Counted from the first letter of the stretch, positions 45,856 to 57,309 are shown. The stretch: 64,000 nucleotides of DNA from Litoditis marina (GCA_964036275.1 OZ038433.1:54019902-54083901), one strand, 5' to 3'. Numbers and translations are program-made. Notes: generated from the sequence alone by a model not told the origin.

Positions 45856-46049
45856 TCTCTCTCTCACTCTCTCTCTCTATCTATTTGTTCATACATTCAA
45901 ATCCACCCTCGTTACAGATCGCTGAGCAGACCAAGTTGTCGAAGTTTGAGGAGGAAATCCGCGAAGAGCAAGAGGAGAGGAAAAAGGAAGAAGAAGAAAA
46001 GAAACTGAGAAGGGAGAAATTTCTCCAAAGCAAAAGTCTCTTTCATTGA
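31068..46049 (+). CDS. EFHD/swiprosin-type EF-hand protein, long isoform, 641 aa
   Basis: Twelve in-frame exons: 31068-31184, 33677-33787, 35293-35391, 35750-36591, 37427-37505, 40407-40499, 40904-40976, 43930-44032, 44626-44734, 45364-45453, 45705-45782, 45918-46049. The first exon opens MADKELAAKLAKRL, like the start of vertebrate EFHD proteins; ELAALLERRAKIN in exon 7 matches their second such motif. The conserved part has EFSEFSRKQIKFFSDTFKKY, EF-hand 1 (DEDQDGFIDFNE), EF-hand 2 (DEDEDQKISLRE, Gln at loop position 6), LGAASFFQAK and a C-terminal coiled coil (FEEEIREEQEERKKEEEEKK). These cytoplasmic Ca2+ sensors bind actin and are linked to migration and immune signalling. Unusual is a roughly 400-residue Pro/Glu/Ser-rich insert (exons 2-6) with a third such motif, ELERKLAAQRAKK, and SIDDLIL / SIRDLII repeats. 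A donor at 36008 offers a form lacking 36008-36591 and exon 37427-37505, still in frame. Confidence 0.85.
33208..33305. repeat. GAAGGACGATTATGTGG MITE, copy 2
   Basis: Inverted relative to copy 1: CAATCCCGTGTCAACGGTCC ... CACATAATCGTCCTTCTTTAAT. The left terminus is truncated. EFHD intron 1. Confidence 0.75.
33985..34165. repeat. Second member of the TTATAACCCTCTACAGTAA pair
   Basis: Inverted relative to 29235-29415 and lying in intron 2 of the EFHD gene. Both end near AAAACGCCTCCTGAA / GGGGGTGTTTTCT. Confidence 0.65.
35750..36619 (+). other. Large EFHD exon with three possible ends
   Basis: This exon stays open from 35750 to a TAG at 36619. It can end at GTGAGT (36008, phase 0, compatible with exon 40407), at GTTGGT (36592, phase 2, compatible with exon 37427), or be read through to the stop (...VRHYNVS). 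The GTTGGT donor is used repeatedly elsewhere in this window. Read-through would make a protein with no EF-hands. Confidence 0.55.
37067..37264 (-). mobile_element. TIR element carrying a tRNA-like module, copy 2
   Basis: CTATAGTGAGTGCCA at the left and TTGGCAACGACTATA at the right on the plus strand, with the tRNA-like segment on the minus strand (A-box-like CGCAGTGGTTAGCGCC, B-box GGTTCAGTTCC). EFHD intron. Confidence 0.75.
38302..38670. repeat. Long inverted repeat, 150-bp arms
   Basis: Arms 38302-38451 and 38521-38670 are reverse complements with one mismatch noticed (T at 38388 region versus C). They surround a 69-bp spacer. Termini are TTAGTAAAAAGTGGGGG and CCCCCACTTTTTACTAA. It lies in an EFHD intron on the transcribed strand, so pre-mRNA could fold into a long double-stranded hairpin. 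Identical short open frames appear on both strands as a consequence. Confidence 0.93.
39050..39595. repeat. Scattered GGCGCCATxTGGCGCC motifs
   Basis: Several isolated palindromes such as TTTTGGCGCCATTTGGCGTC (39181), TTGGCGCCAATTGGCGCCAG (39320) and TTTGGCGCCATCTGGCGCC (39458), spaced at about 140 bp. These look like decayed copies of the tandem repeat to the right. Confidence 0.7.
39595..40012. repeat. 139-bp tandem repeat with GGCGCC palindromes, three copies
   Basis: Units begin at about 39601, 39740 and 39880. Each has GCGCCTATTGGCGCC, then a second GGCGCC, TCATATTTGGCGCGAC, TTCCAAATTTCAGCTAAATCGGTT and GTAGTTTTTCCAATAG. Period 139-140. EFHD intron. Confidence 0.9.
40021..40094. repeat. 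22-bp tandem repeat GGGACGAGGGACGAGGGAGGA
   Basis: About three 22-bp units of pure-purine-rich GGGACGAGGGACGAGGGAGGA, directly after the 139-bp array. Confidence 0.9.
41229..41312. repeat. Interrupted (CT)n microsatellite
   Basis: (CT) runs at 41229-41257 and 41271-41312 broken by GTATTCCCCCCCC. It is in the EFHD intron upstream of the internal start exon. Confidence 0.95.
43003..46049 (+). CDS. EFHD/swiprosin-type protein, short isoform from internal start, 180 aa
   Basis: An alternative first exon, 43003-43033 (MFDQENVYKL, ending in phase 1 before GTTAGT), joins exon 43930 in the same phase as exon 40904-40976 does. It yields M-FDQENVYKLGEAVPEF followed by the full EF-hand and coiled-coil part. 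This is near the size of vertebrate EFHD proteins without their N-terminal tail. TATAATTAG at 42941, about 60 bases upstream, and pyrimidine-rich, TCTC-rich sequence at 42790-42900 are compatible with a separate promoter inside the 3-kb intron. The prediction rests on splice phase and the clean ATG; no transcript evidence is available. Confidence 0.6.
43766..43890. repeat. GAAGGACGATTATGTGG MITE, copy 3
   Basis: TTAAAGAACGACGATTATGTGG ... CCACACAATCGTCCTGCTTTAA. It ends 40 bases before EFHD exon 43930. Confidence 0.85.
44404..44534. repeat. CACGTGA MITE, copy 2
   Basis: CTGCACAGTCACGTGAAACGTG ... GCTAACTTTACGTGACGATTCAG, inverted ends. EFHD intron. Confidence 0.75.
45070..45273. repeat. Long inverted repeat, 62-bp arms
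   Basis: Arms 45070-45131 (CTCAGTAAGAGATGTACTCA ...) and 45212-45273 are perfect reverse complements by eye, with an 80-bp spacer. The arm belongs to a family also seen at 53290-53400, 55930-56000 and 59850-59945. EFHD intron. Confidence 0.9.
45788..45879. repeat. (CT)n microsatellite filling an intron
   Basis: About 45 CT units with few interruptions, starting 5 bases after the donor at 45783. It makes up most of the 135-bp intron between exons 45705-45782 and 45918-46049. Confidence 0.95.
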
Positions 46050-47113
46050 AAATGCATAACACATATTGCTCAATCAAAGTTACCAGCTTTTTAATAATTG
46101 CTATAACACTCAGAAAATGCTGAATAACCAGTCTATTTATTATTGTTAATGATTATTATTGTGTATTTGTGTTTGCTAATATTGAAGTATTGAATTGTGA
46201 CTGTACACCGATGAAAAAGAGCTGTAGCAAAATAATAAATCGTATCTGACATATCTTTGATGTTTCTCTTATTACTTCAGCATAAATTTCATCGTAGCAT
46301 CAACGTAATGGTTTGAGCTGTGCCAATTATTTTTATAGCAAAGGTTTGTAGGATCATACTTGAACTAGGGAGAACCGCAAAATCTCTATCAAACTATGAC
46401 AAACATTCAAAAATTACTAACACCAAGTTTGCAGTTGCCGGACTATTTCATTGTTTTCAGTTTACAGTTCACATTCTGATGACTGAATACTGAATCAGTA
46501 ATCAAACTGATAGACTGCATGAAACTTTCGAACAATCTCGAATGTACACCTTCTGTACACATACACAATCTTCTCGCTATTAAAATGACAAAAGATCAAA
46601 TGCTGAAAAGTCGGATAAAAAGTTTGACTGTTTGAATTCGAAACCACTTTATGTTCACCAAAACATATTTTATCTGGATTTTCCAAACATAACTGCAACT
46701 GAGTGACATGCTAAAAGGTTATATTGTACCGTCGGGTGTGTGTAGTAATTTCCTGTCATAATGGTTTTGTCAAACCGTTGTAAACAGCGTACGCTAAATT
46801 TGGCAGAGGGAGCCAGCTCACCTGCGCATCTTTGATCTACACACTCTCTCGTCGGCTGGAACCCCAATCATGAGTTTTGCTGTCTTTTTTCGGAAAAATG
46901 GCGACTATACCCTAGTTGCAACTATAAAGTTATGCTGTGATGTAGATCAAACTACAACGAAGATGTGGTCTTCAGACTTGCAGGGTGACAATATGAGTTT
47001 AGCTTTTCAAGTTGCTCGAACTTCTAGCAAATCATTAGTGTATGTGGATCAGAGGTGAACGATGGAGTTGGTAATAAATTATTATTGTTCTGATTTACAT
47101 AAAATATACATAT
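46050..47113. other. Intergenic, convergent EFHD and spinster genes
   Basis: Holds the EFHD 3' UTR and its AATAAA. On the minus strand AATAAT lies just downstream of the spinster stop as a possible poly(A) signal. Otherwise I see no exon, repeat family or RNA gene. Confidence 0.5.
46234..46239 (+). terminator. Polyadenylation signal of the EFHD gene
   Basis: AATAAA, 185 bases after the stop codon at 46049. Confidence 0.6.
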
Positions 47114-50100
47114 TCATTCCTCGGTGAATCGTACTTTATCCTTATTCTCAGCCAATTGCAGTGGGGCGCATAAGGTTTCCCCACGGATTTCTGGAACAAA
47201 CAGAACTGTACCAAAAGTGAATGAGATAGTTATAAGAAACGTGAATAAGTAGTGATTTACGGGTGCACTTCATCATTCATTTTTCTTGAATTGGGATGCA
47301 TTAAGCTGTTCTACACACTTTTACAGTCTAAATTGGCCATCAATCCCGAAATTTAGGTAAAGCTTCATAGCACTTGATTTGCTCATGAACATCCTCGAAC
47401 CCAATTCGTAGCGTTGAAAATATCTCGTGGCGTAATTATCGCACTACTGCCGCGCCTGTACGTTTTATCGCTCATTTCCGTATTTCTCTCAGCTTTCGCG
47501 CTTGAATGTTTCAGTATCATTGTTTGAGCATCGATGTGAGGAAAGTAGCGCTCTGACAAGACAGTTTGCCACTCGAAACGTAGTATGATCTGTTTTGCCC
47601 TGCCGAATAGACATCTCTCATTACGACGTGAGCAACATTTCCAAGAATGTGACGCAAGTTGAAAAGAGACGCAGTGCCACTTTGCAAGAGCAGGCTGCGT
47701 GGCAATCCTTCCAACCGGATGAGAAACTCATATGAGAATCTCATGAATACCTCATAAGCTACTCGTGAACGTCTAATGTTGTAGCATAGCAATGAATATA
47801 ATTTCTTGAGAAGTTCGTGAGCTATTGGTCATGAGATACCTCTCGAGCTTTTCGATGGATTGCTACCGCGCCTGGTGAGCACCCCACGATCAATACCTTC
47901 GCGTTTCACGCACTGACGCACTCGGAGAAAATGTACTCTTATGCCATAATTACGTATCCAGGCTTCTAGTCTGCTCCAATGTTTCATCGTTGAGTGCAAA
48001 ATGTCTTCCTACCTCTCCGGTTCAGTTCCAGTTCCTGCCGGACGGCTGCCTGACCGTTCAGGATGGTGACTGCCGTAACTCCGTACATGACTGCACTGAC
48101 GGCCAGAAGACCGAATAGGGCGTAGAAGGCCTTCACCAGGGAGTCATAGTGCGCCTTCGGAGAGTCATCTGTTCTGACCGCGTCCGAAATCTTGAAGGCA
48201 CGGTATGAAAAGGGGGCGGGGCAAAATATCTCGCTCCATCCAACATAGTTTCATCAAGTTTCCAACATTTCGGAAATAGACGAATGTCTTCTACTAAGCA
48301 ACTTGCCAAACCAGTTATAGAGGTAGCGGGAATTATTGGAATCGTTTCTCATCAATATCGAGAATCGACATAATGCGATAGCCTTCGTTTACTTGCTTTT
48401 AGTTTCTTTGATTTCGAAGATGTGTACCATTTAGACAAACTTTCCTTTTTGCCGACCTAATTGATGGTTGGTTTAACTCAGTCTGTGTGAAAATGGTGCC
48501 TCTAAAATCGTTTAGCTTAAATAAAGAGAGGATTTTGCTAAACTACTATCACTTAAAGAATGACGATTATGTGTTCCAATCGCAACGCTTCAGTCCTTTA
48601 AACTGCAATACATTTTTCAACTGCAGTTTCAAGAACCGTTGACACGAGATTGGTCCACATGATCGTCCTTCTTTAACTCAGAAAAAAACCTTGGTTGAAA
48701 GGTTTCCATTCAGTTGATGTGTTTTACAACAGTGTAAAGTTACAGTAATCATAGTAGAATCTAAACAAGCTATGAAATCCTGAATACTATTGAAGTAATT
48801 GAGATATGAACTGACTGCCCCGACGATATAGGGTCCCGGCCCATCTCCAAACAGATGGGAGCATAACATGTACCACGAGAAGGCGGTACTCCGACGCCAC
48901 GGAACGACCACTGACTAAGATAATTAATATAGGGAGAGTGAAACATTTATATGAGTTTAAAACTACTTCTGCACTATTGTGTACAACATGGTTTGGAGTT
49001 GAGACGAAGACACATCAGAATCGATTTATAACACTGATGAATTAGGCGATTAATTTCGTGCAACTTTTCTGTTCAATAATTCGCTCCTTCAAACTCGAAT
49101 ATCTTTCGCACACATAAAACTCAACCACGTTGGAGACAACTACACGAATTAATATAAATGTACTAGGAACATTCATACACAATTTCATCATTCCTGAAGA
49201 AGTAACAGCGATGAGGACCGATACTTTGAGTATTCATGAATGCGATGAAACATTGAGATGCCATTCGGATAAGGTCTCCATACAGGAGAATTGTCAATTT
49301 TTAATAAGCTCTACATTTTCGCTACAATCATTAGTAAAATACATCATAACGAGCTATTATTCGTGATTAGTGTTAATTCTCTACTTCGGGGGGTCATTTA
49401 CACGCAAATCCTTTTCCTTCACTTGAAACCAAACCGTGATCACTGATGGCAGAGCTCATAGAAAGTATGTATACATATACACTGTAGATTTCTTCCAATC
49501 TGTTGTTTTGACTTTTAATTCCGATGCATTTTGAGTATTTTGCTGTTTTGTGAAGTTTTTCACGTGGACGTTCGGTGTAACACGCACCACATAAGTTGGC
49601 TGAAACTAACCATCAGGATATCCACATTCAGTCCCCAGTTGAAGCACATGAACGTTATGCATACGAACGATAGAACCTGAAAACCATGCGTATACCAGCT
49701 CAAGTTTTTACTAGCTCACAGTTTAAAGAAACATTGATGCCAGCTCTAGTTGAAAGTAAATGAAGTTCGTGTATCCGTGGATTAACTTTTCTACGCACTA
49801 CGCGATCGCAGATTGTTCGTCCAGTATTCTCGGGTAATGAATTTCGCAAACCTTCGCTCGTAATGCTCATAAAAATGTAGTTTTGTGGGTTTTCTCTACT
49901 CATATAGTCTATTTTGACCAAACACAATTTTCAATTTAGGAAAGATATAACATTTCAATAACACAAGTCTTTATCTTTCCTATACTTTGGTACATTGACT
50001 ACATTGTCTATTTGAGTTATAAAAACTACCAAGTAATATAGATAACGAACTATTACAATAAACGAGTATATTAATGATAAGTACTTACCCACAACAGGTT

Positions 50101-53100
50101 GGCGTTGGCCTCATTGAGTAGAATGATGGTGAGCATGAGGGGGCAGGCGATAGCTGCGCCCACCGCACAGACGATGGGAGGGGCACGGTCCGTCTGGATC
50201 GGACCGAAGCACCACTTCCCCTGCTGCATCCACTGCAAGGTTACTCTAGTTATTTGGCTTGAGTACACTGTATCGTAGGTTACTCAGGTTGTAGTAGAGG
50301 TAAATTGAATAGTCACGTAACGTTAGCATTCTAATAAGTAATTGTGCAGTTTGTCATTGCACGTTTCTGAGTTCTGCTGAGTTTAACATTTTTTCTGACT
50401 GTGCAATAATTATATTTGAGATCAGAAAAATTTCCACGCTTTCATTTCTAAAACTTCTTATTTGAACGATCATCGCACCATCAGAATTTTATAAATACCA
50501 CCAATGGAAACCCACACTGGATATCATGACTCCACCAACCACTCCCACCACTCCAGAAACACAGGTTATCATCCCGAACAACATGTTGGCTCTGTAAAAA
50601 ACAATTAATTCTAGAGAACCGTGGATAAAACGATTAAATCTTGATTAGTTGTGGAAGTGAAACAGGTTTATTTATTTCTATGATGGTTGGATCGCAAGAT
50701 CGCCTGGTTTTCTTTCTAACTCGTTCAACCCGCACTTATTCACGTTTCATCAAGAAGCTTAGTGCTAACTTTATCACTGTGCTCTATGCAATTTTTACAA
50801 AGTATTTGTGAATAACATCGAAAAATCTACTCAGGTATCTACAAGGTCACAGATTGGTTTAGATAACAGTCATATGTTAACAGAAAAGTGTTAAGATTTA
50901 CTCAACTAAGGTACTTCTACTGTTTAATGATGAAAAAGAAATTATCCTCACTTATTTTTGTATTTGTCCGGCAACGCATCGGTCGAGTTTAGTCCCAAGT
51001 CCATGGCCATTCTGTGTTCGGCTGCCGTTGGAGTCCACCTAGGATATTTCGGAGTTATTATACAGTTCACGAAACATTCGAGCGAATTATCACTTGTTCT
51101 GAGTAACAAACGTGAAAATGGATTGGTAAGAGTAAGATGCAACGAATGATATCTACAGTTCGCAGTGAATCCCACACAAGTGATGTATATAGCACAACTT
51201 CATATTATGCAATATATTTCGCACGGCAATAGAACACAAACTAACGATATTATATCCAATATTGATAAATAAAGCAAACTTTGAATAATACCAATCCAGT
51301 TTTTAAGTTTACGGCAGTACTTAAGGAAAGGATTAGTAAACAGGCGTTTGAATGTTTCATGAACGATTAATAAAAGGCCGTCATTTCAAACATAGCTGAA
51401 TTGACACAATAACCAATATGTATAAGTTATAATAAATGCTAAAAAGATTATTGTTGATAATTTTTCAGTAGATGGAGGCTGTTGGCCTGGTATAAATGCT
51501 TCAATTCATCTTAGGTTATGGAGTTGACAAGGAGTTTTCGGTTGTTAACTCAATTAGAAACCACTAGAAGGAACCGCTCATTGGTTGGCTTAGATCTTGA
51601 AAAGAAATCGTCTCAAAATATAAAGTGCGAAATGAATGAACACGCCACCTCGTGTCTGGCTCAATTGAAGGAGACCGGAGAGCGACATGGTTTCTCGTAA
51701 AGCTGCTGTATCCTACTTCTGATTGGACGCGTTGCGTGTCGCGCGGCATTGTCATGTGAATGTCACGTGGACTGATCAAACTAATATACGAGTTATTTGT
51801 GTTCTCTGATCTCAATACAGTTGATAGCAGCCCAAAACAGAACCTCTGCTCAAGTTGTGCTCCGATCTTCTTCAACAAAACCAAAAATTTCTCTTCTAAT
51901 TTTTGTTAAATCAACATTTAGACTGACATACCACAACATGGTTCCGGCCACAAAGACGAGTGCCGTATACGCCAGGGTGCAAATTATGTAGGTAGGACTG
52001 AAACACGCATATACATATACACAAACGTGATGAATTCCAAACAGTTTGTTAAAAGTGAACTTCAACTAGTGAATAGGATCAAAAAATGAAAAAAAAAATG
52101 GAAGCAACACACTTTTGGTTGAAAGTCGATCCCTATTATCAACGAATTTTTTAAAGTTGAACTGAAACTATACCATATGACTAGAGTTTCATTTCTGGTG
52201 GTTCGCCAACACTGCTACGTTGTAACCTCTTTTTGGGTATATCAAAACAAAGGGATAATGTGTTTTATCAACATAACTCTCTATAGTTTTAGTGAATAAG
52301 GTTCTAATTGAACACTCCAAAACAGCATAAGTTACCGTTAAACAACCCACTTGGTGGCAATAGAGTACATATCCTGCCATATGGTGGAGGGCTCCTTCGG
52401 TTCGACTACCGTATCCATTCCTCCCTCCTCTCGGTCCGCTGCACCTCGCACAGGCTCATCCACGAAGAAAATCAGAGCCGCAATACCGATTATACCTGAA
52501 CTTGTTTGGTTTCGATACACGAACTTCACGTTTTTCACGTTTCACCTACGTGAATACGATGTTATTTCCATGTTAGTTTAATCCTGGTTATATTCCAGTG
52601 AAACCGACTTTTCGAAGCTTCTTCCTAACTTTGGTCGCCATGCCGGCAAAGTCGCATTTTGTGACAAGGTACTAGAAATCGAACACATTGTTGCGTGAAC
52701 TAAATCCGGACTAGGATCTATATTTATGTCTTCTATGCCTTTTTCGTAGTTCCGCTGTACATGTTGTCTAGAATCCATAACTAAAACTAAGTCCCCTCCG
52801 AGTCTCTCAGATCCTATCTGTTGCAGAGGACAAACGTTTATAAGATGCGCTTTTCCTAAAGCGTCCCTATACGGTGGACATTCCGCTGTGATTGTAGTTT
52901 GACGTCGTCGCGTTGTGGTTGAATTCTGGTGAACTGAGGCTTGTATTGAAGAAGGACGATTATCTGGTCCAATCCCAACGAGTCAGTCCTTCAAACTGCA
53001 ACACATTTTTCAATTGCAGTTTGAAGGATCGTTGACACGGGATTGGTCCACAAAATCGCCCTCCTTCAAGATCGGACAACAAAACCAATTTGGTAACCGG

Positions 53101-55882
53101 TCAATACCTGCTACGGCCGTGATGCGAATTCCCCATTGCCAGGAGTTGAGGAGAGTGGCCGTTTTTGAACCGACAATGTAACCGAGGCCACTGCAAACCA
53201 GATACTACGAAAGATGATTGTAACATAAAAAAAGAGAGCAGTAACAAATGTTCTCCAAAATGAAATCTTAGATGTAAGATTATTATGGTTTTCTTTTTTT
53301 CCGGGGAGGTTCAACTGATGATGACCCAACCCTCTGATAAAAAACCCAAAAATCGTCTTGAATGAAACGATTTTTGACATAACATCCAAAACGTCCTAGT
53401 GACACAATATATTTTTTCAGATAAATAACCTAATGTAAGATTATAGTTACACACCAATATTCAACGTTGAATGACGATATATAAGGTCCAAACAACATTC
53501 ACGATGAGGAAAATTATTCGTGAAATCTTCTGGGTGACAGGAGTTTTCCATAATGTTAGCTCTTTTCGATGCCAAGCATGAAAGTGTTAGCTGCCCCGTT
53601 GTAATAGAAGTTCGATCCCTTTGTTTTTTGGTCGAAATTCGTGAATTACTGCGTGTATCGATACTCAATTTATTCACATTCTAGATAGTTTGTTCATAGT
53701 AATGAAACAAGATGAAATATTGGGACATAGTTGCCATAAGATAGAACTACCGAACAATAAAGTGTATTGTAGTCTTAAGGAAATAAGTATCTTTTATGCT
53801 TATTAACGCGATAGCAATGATAGCAATCGAAGAATTGTAAAAGCAAGCCAACGCTTGCTTTCTATATGTCGTGCCACATTCAAGTGACCGTTCCAATCAA
53901 ATTTTCGTCTAGTGGGGAGAAAAGTGATTAGAGATAGTTTTCTGACCTTCCGAATGGAACTGCCAAATAGTAGATCATATAGACTCTGTTTCTGGTCTGT
54001 CCAGTGAACATATCACACAACATGGAGGGGCTGACGTTCGAATAACTCGCTTCACCCACTCCCACAATACCTCGAAACAACATGAACAGCCAGAACATCT
54101 AAAACATTTGAGCGATGATAAACCAAGGCTGTGTGGTTTTTTGTATCAGGAATGAATTCAGGTATCAGCCGGTGTAAGATCTATGTGAACATCAGAACCA
54201 TGTTCGAAAAACCGTAATGACAAAAACATTTGTTGATCAGTTTACCACTTTCAAACAATGGGATGTGAGGAACTAAATCTTACACAAACTTGATGATTGT
54301 GGAATGAATAATACATTCATCAAGTCAGGTACACCATTAAAGTTTTAGTGTTTTGGAAATCGAAGAAATCCAACCGACTCAAATAATAGTATTATGACCT
54401 ACATTTGGTGGACAAACGGTAGAACCAATGACGGCCAAAACCCAAATGATCATTCCTCCGCAAATTACCCATTTTCTGTTGTACCTGAAAAAGTTATACA
54501 TTAGTATAAAGATGTACACATAAAACTTATAGTTCTCATGGTTTCCAATGAGAGTTTTGGCAGTGTGCCAGTAAAAGTCTTACGCTGTTCAGACACTAGA
54601 AACATCTGTGAGCTTGTTGAACATTTTCACCGTGTTGAAGAAGAACACTTCTCAGAAAACCTATGTTGATCTGTTGCCACTCAAAGATGATGAAATCTAA
54701 AATAATTTTTTTTGATGAAATCTAAAAATAATTGACACATACGCCAATACTAAACAGGTATAACAACATCACTGCGCTATTAAATCTAACCATTATCGTA
54801 ATTTATGTTTGTAAAACCACGCATCACAGTCGCAAATAGTTTCTGGTGGTTCAATGTTGCATTGAAAGTGTAAATATCCTCCATCAATTCAACCCATGTT
54901 TCGTTACCGACCAACGTTCTAAAAAATCAATGATCAATCGTAGTTGCAATCGTTTGAAGATTACATTACTCATGTATCTCTCAGCTGTATGTCTCTCATG
55001 AAACTGATGCGCGAAGTATAATAAATCAAACCATAATAATATAAAATACATCTGCTCAATGAAGCATAGGTCATGTAATCAAAACAAAAATATTATTTAT
55101 TCTGAGGACTTTGCGATTTAATATTATAGTTACGTGCGCAGATAAGATACCAAATGATTATAACGAAGTCAAATTAAAATATTTCTCACCTGTCTCCCAA
55201 ATACCCGCAAATTGGAGATCCAATGACGAAAAAGGTCAGAAAAACGGTTTGGATGAGCCCAGCCCAAGTGTCGTCAATATTGTAGTACGATTGCACTTGG
55301 GTTAAAACTCCTAAATATAGTCTCTTTCTATCCTACTGAGGTTCCTGCAGTAGGAGTACAAAACGTTCAATACGTTTTGTTTTCTCAAATGCTGTCGAAA
55401 AAGATCAACGATTCTGACAAATGATTCTGTTACCATATTTCAAAGAAGGTAAAATGTTTCCGACAGAGATTAAGTTTGCAGTAAGCAGTTATTGCGAAAA
55501 TTTAATGTGTACTGTAAGAGTCTCAGTAGGAATGGTGTCGACTATACCAATATGAACTTGAATTGAGACCGGAAATACTGTCGGAGTGAATCGAGAGTTC
55601 ACGCAAAACGTGACTATAAATAGCTATGATTTTTCTGATGAAATATTCTCAGTGATTGCACGTTTTGCACGAATGTTATTAAAAGATCCAAGGTCGGTTT
55701 AGTAAAATAATAACGATTAACCTAGAAAATAGATTATTTCTTCTTCTGTGAAAGTTTTACGTTTTGATTGTTCAAATATTCCGAGCGAACTCACCTGCCA
55801 CCGTCTCCCTATCCACGTAGTTCAAAAGGTTAATTACGAAAAGAATAGAGGCGCTAAAGAACTCCTTTCTACCATTAGCCAT
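47114..55882 (-). CDS. Spinster (SPNS-type) major facilitator transporter, 487 aa
   Basis: Fourteen exons in one frame: 55883-55795 (ATG at 55882), 55310-55190, 54484-54403, 54098-53947, 53190-53108, 52495-52351, 51997-51932, 51038-50952, 50591-50516, 50232-50089, 49676-49611, 48914-48816, 48190-48013, 47190-47114. Total coding length is exactly 488 codons including the stop. Landmarks are NLLNYVDRETVAGVL in helix 1, the MFS motif A (GYLGDRYNRKWV) after helix 2, FRGIVGVGEASYSNVSP in helix 4, SWQWGIRITAVAGI, a hydrophilic central loop (EPVRGAADREEGG), CFNWGLNVDILM, RSTAFSWYMLCSHLFGDGPG and ILNGQAAVRQELELN at the end. These are hallmarks of spinster proteins, lysosomal proton-coupled exporters of lysophospholipid, sphingosine-type lipids or sugars. 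The start directly follows TTTCTAG; an upstream 5' exon cannot be excluded. Which C. elegans spin paralogue it matches is undecided. Confidence 0.93.
48553..48676. repeat. GAAGGACGATTATGTGG MITE, copy 4
   Basis: TTAAAGAATGACGATTATGTG ... CCACATGATCGTCCTTCTTTAA. Spinster-gene intron. Confidence 0.85.
50296..50412. repeat. CACGTGA MITE, copy 3
   Basis: Inverted orientation: TAAATTGAATAGTCACGTAACGTTAGCATTC ... TTCTGACTGTGCAATAATT, read in overlapping parts. Spinster-gene intron. Confidence 0.7.
52946..53070. repeat. GAAGGACGATTATGTGG MITE, copy 5
   Basis: TTGAAGAAGGACGATTATCTGG ... CCACAAAATCGCCCTCCTTCAA. It lies 38 bases from spinster exon 53190-53108, in the intron on its 3' side. Confidence 0.85.
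53290..53445. repeat. AAAACCGTCTTGAATCAGGGTC family, partial copy
   Basis: CCAACCCTCTGATAAAAAACCC then AATCGTCTTGAATGAAACG, followed by the family tail AACATCCAAAACGTCCTAGTGACACAATAT. The same tail follows the 62-bp inverted repeat at 45282 and the copy at 59945. Confidence 0.65.
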
Positions 55883-55929
55883 CCTAGAAAATGAACATCA
55901 ACAGTTTCAGAATATATTAATGCTCAAGG

Positions 55930-56000
55930 AAAGATGAACTCAAAATCGCTTCGACCCTGATTCAAAACGATTTTTGGGTTTTCTCAGAGGGTTGGGTACT
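55930..56000. repeat. AAAACCGTCTTGAATCAGGGTC family, half copy
   Basis: AACTCAAAATCGCTTCGACCCTGATTCAAAACG then TTTTTGGGTTTTCTCAGAGG: a single arm of the 45070 type, upstream of the spinster start. Confidence 0.65.
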
Positions 56001-57309
56001 ATATTTATATACAATCAAAACACGAAAGAAAAAAAGAGTTAAACACTGGAGATCAGAAAAAAAAAACATTTCTAAAACACTATTTCTCATGTGAAAATAA
56101 AACGAATGTTTCATCTTACAATTTATTTTGTTAAGAGATCACAGTGTTCAGAAGCAGTAATCATTACCAGATATTAACATGATAACGAGTATCGGCACCG
56201 AAATTGAGGAAAAAAATATTCTACCAATGAAAGAACAAAAGATACAAATAATGTAGAATATCTCGCCACTGCCCGAGAAACAACCCGGAAAGATTAGTTG
56301 ATGCTTGTTACATGTGACGATCGGTTAACGATTCCACACAAGTCGTAAAAGATCAGGTAGTTTTCTGATAAGCACAATCGCTAGCTGTTTCTGCAGTTTT
56401 CGACCTTCGGACTGTCAGCAGAATTCGTGAAAATGGCCCAAATTATGAAATATGGTATGAAAAACATAATGTGGAACATGTAGAACATTCCCTAAAAAGC
56501 TGTTGCTTGTTGATAGATCTAAACACGCCACACGAGGAAGTTATGTAAAAATTGATGTATTTTCTATACTTCTCACCGTATTTAGACAAGTTTATCAATA
56601 CTAAAACACTCTCCGAATTGGAAATGACCAAAAACTATAGTTGTAAAATAGTGAAACTAATCAAATTACACGCCACTCGAAGAATAGCTATACTCACCCG
56701 CATTTCTATGTTTTGTAGGTACTATAGAAACTCCTGGCAGATAGAGGGGATGATTGATGATTGGAGTTCCGATTATGCTGTAATACTGGTTTGTCCTTGC
56801 TTCTAAGATTAAATCTTGAAGCACAAGCCTTATAAACGAGAACTTTCATTCAAAAGTTTTTAAGTGTTCATCATCTTATGGTGTATAGCTCATTCTACTA
56901 TTATCTTGCTGACGGACGGTATGAGCCGAGTACCTGAGTTAGAGCGATCGAAATAGAACTGTGCAGCTGAAACTACGCTTGCTATTGCGAACAAGAGAAA
57001 AACCTTTTCCTTTTTTCCGTTCACAGTCTAACCATGTGAGGAGATAGTTCAGCGTAACGTGCACACCCCATTTGTGAGGATCTTTATCTCTTCCCAACAT
57101 GCTTCCAACTCTGCCAAACAAAATCTGTGCAAGTCGATAAAAAAACCTCATACTGCCACAATATGACGTGATTGAATTGATCGTAAAAAAACTCAATTTG
57201 CTAATCTGACGAAAGGTTCTTACCACCATCCATTTAAGGACTGTGTCTATGAGCAAACATCGTTCTCAACTGGGGTGTCAGTATTAGGAAGAAACCAAAA
57301 TGCACTCTG

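Noticed and set aside
56939..57256. A 105-codon minus-strand frame upstream of the spinster gene
   Set aside because: No splice-compatible link to the spinster start, no recognisable domain, no 3' splice site at its start; probably chance.
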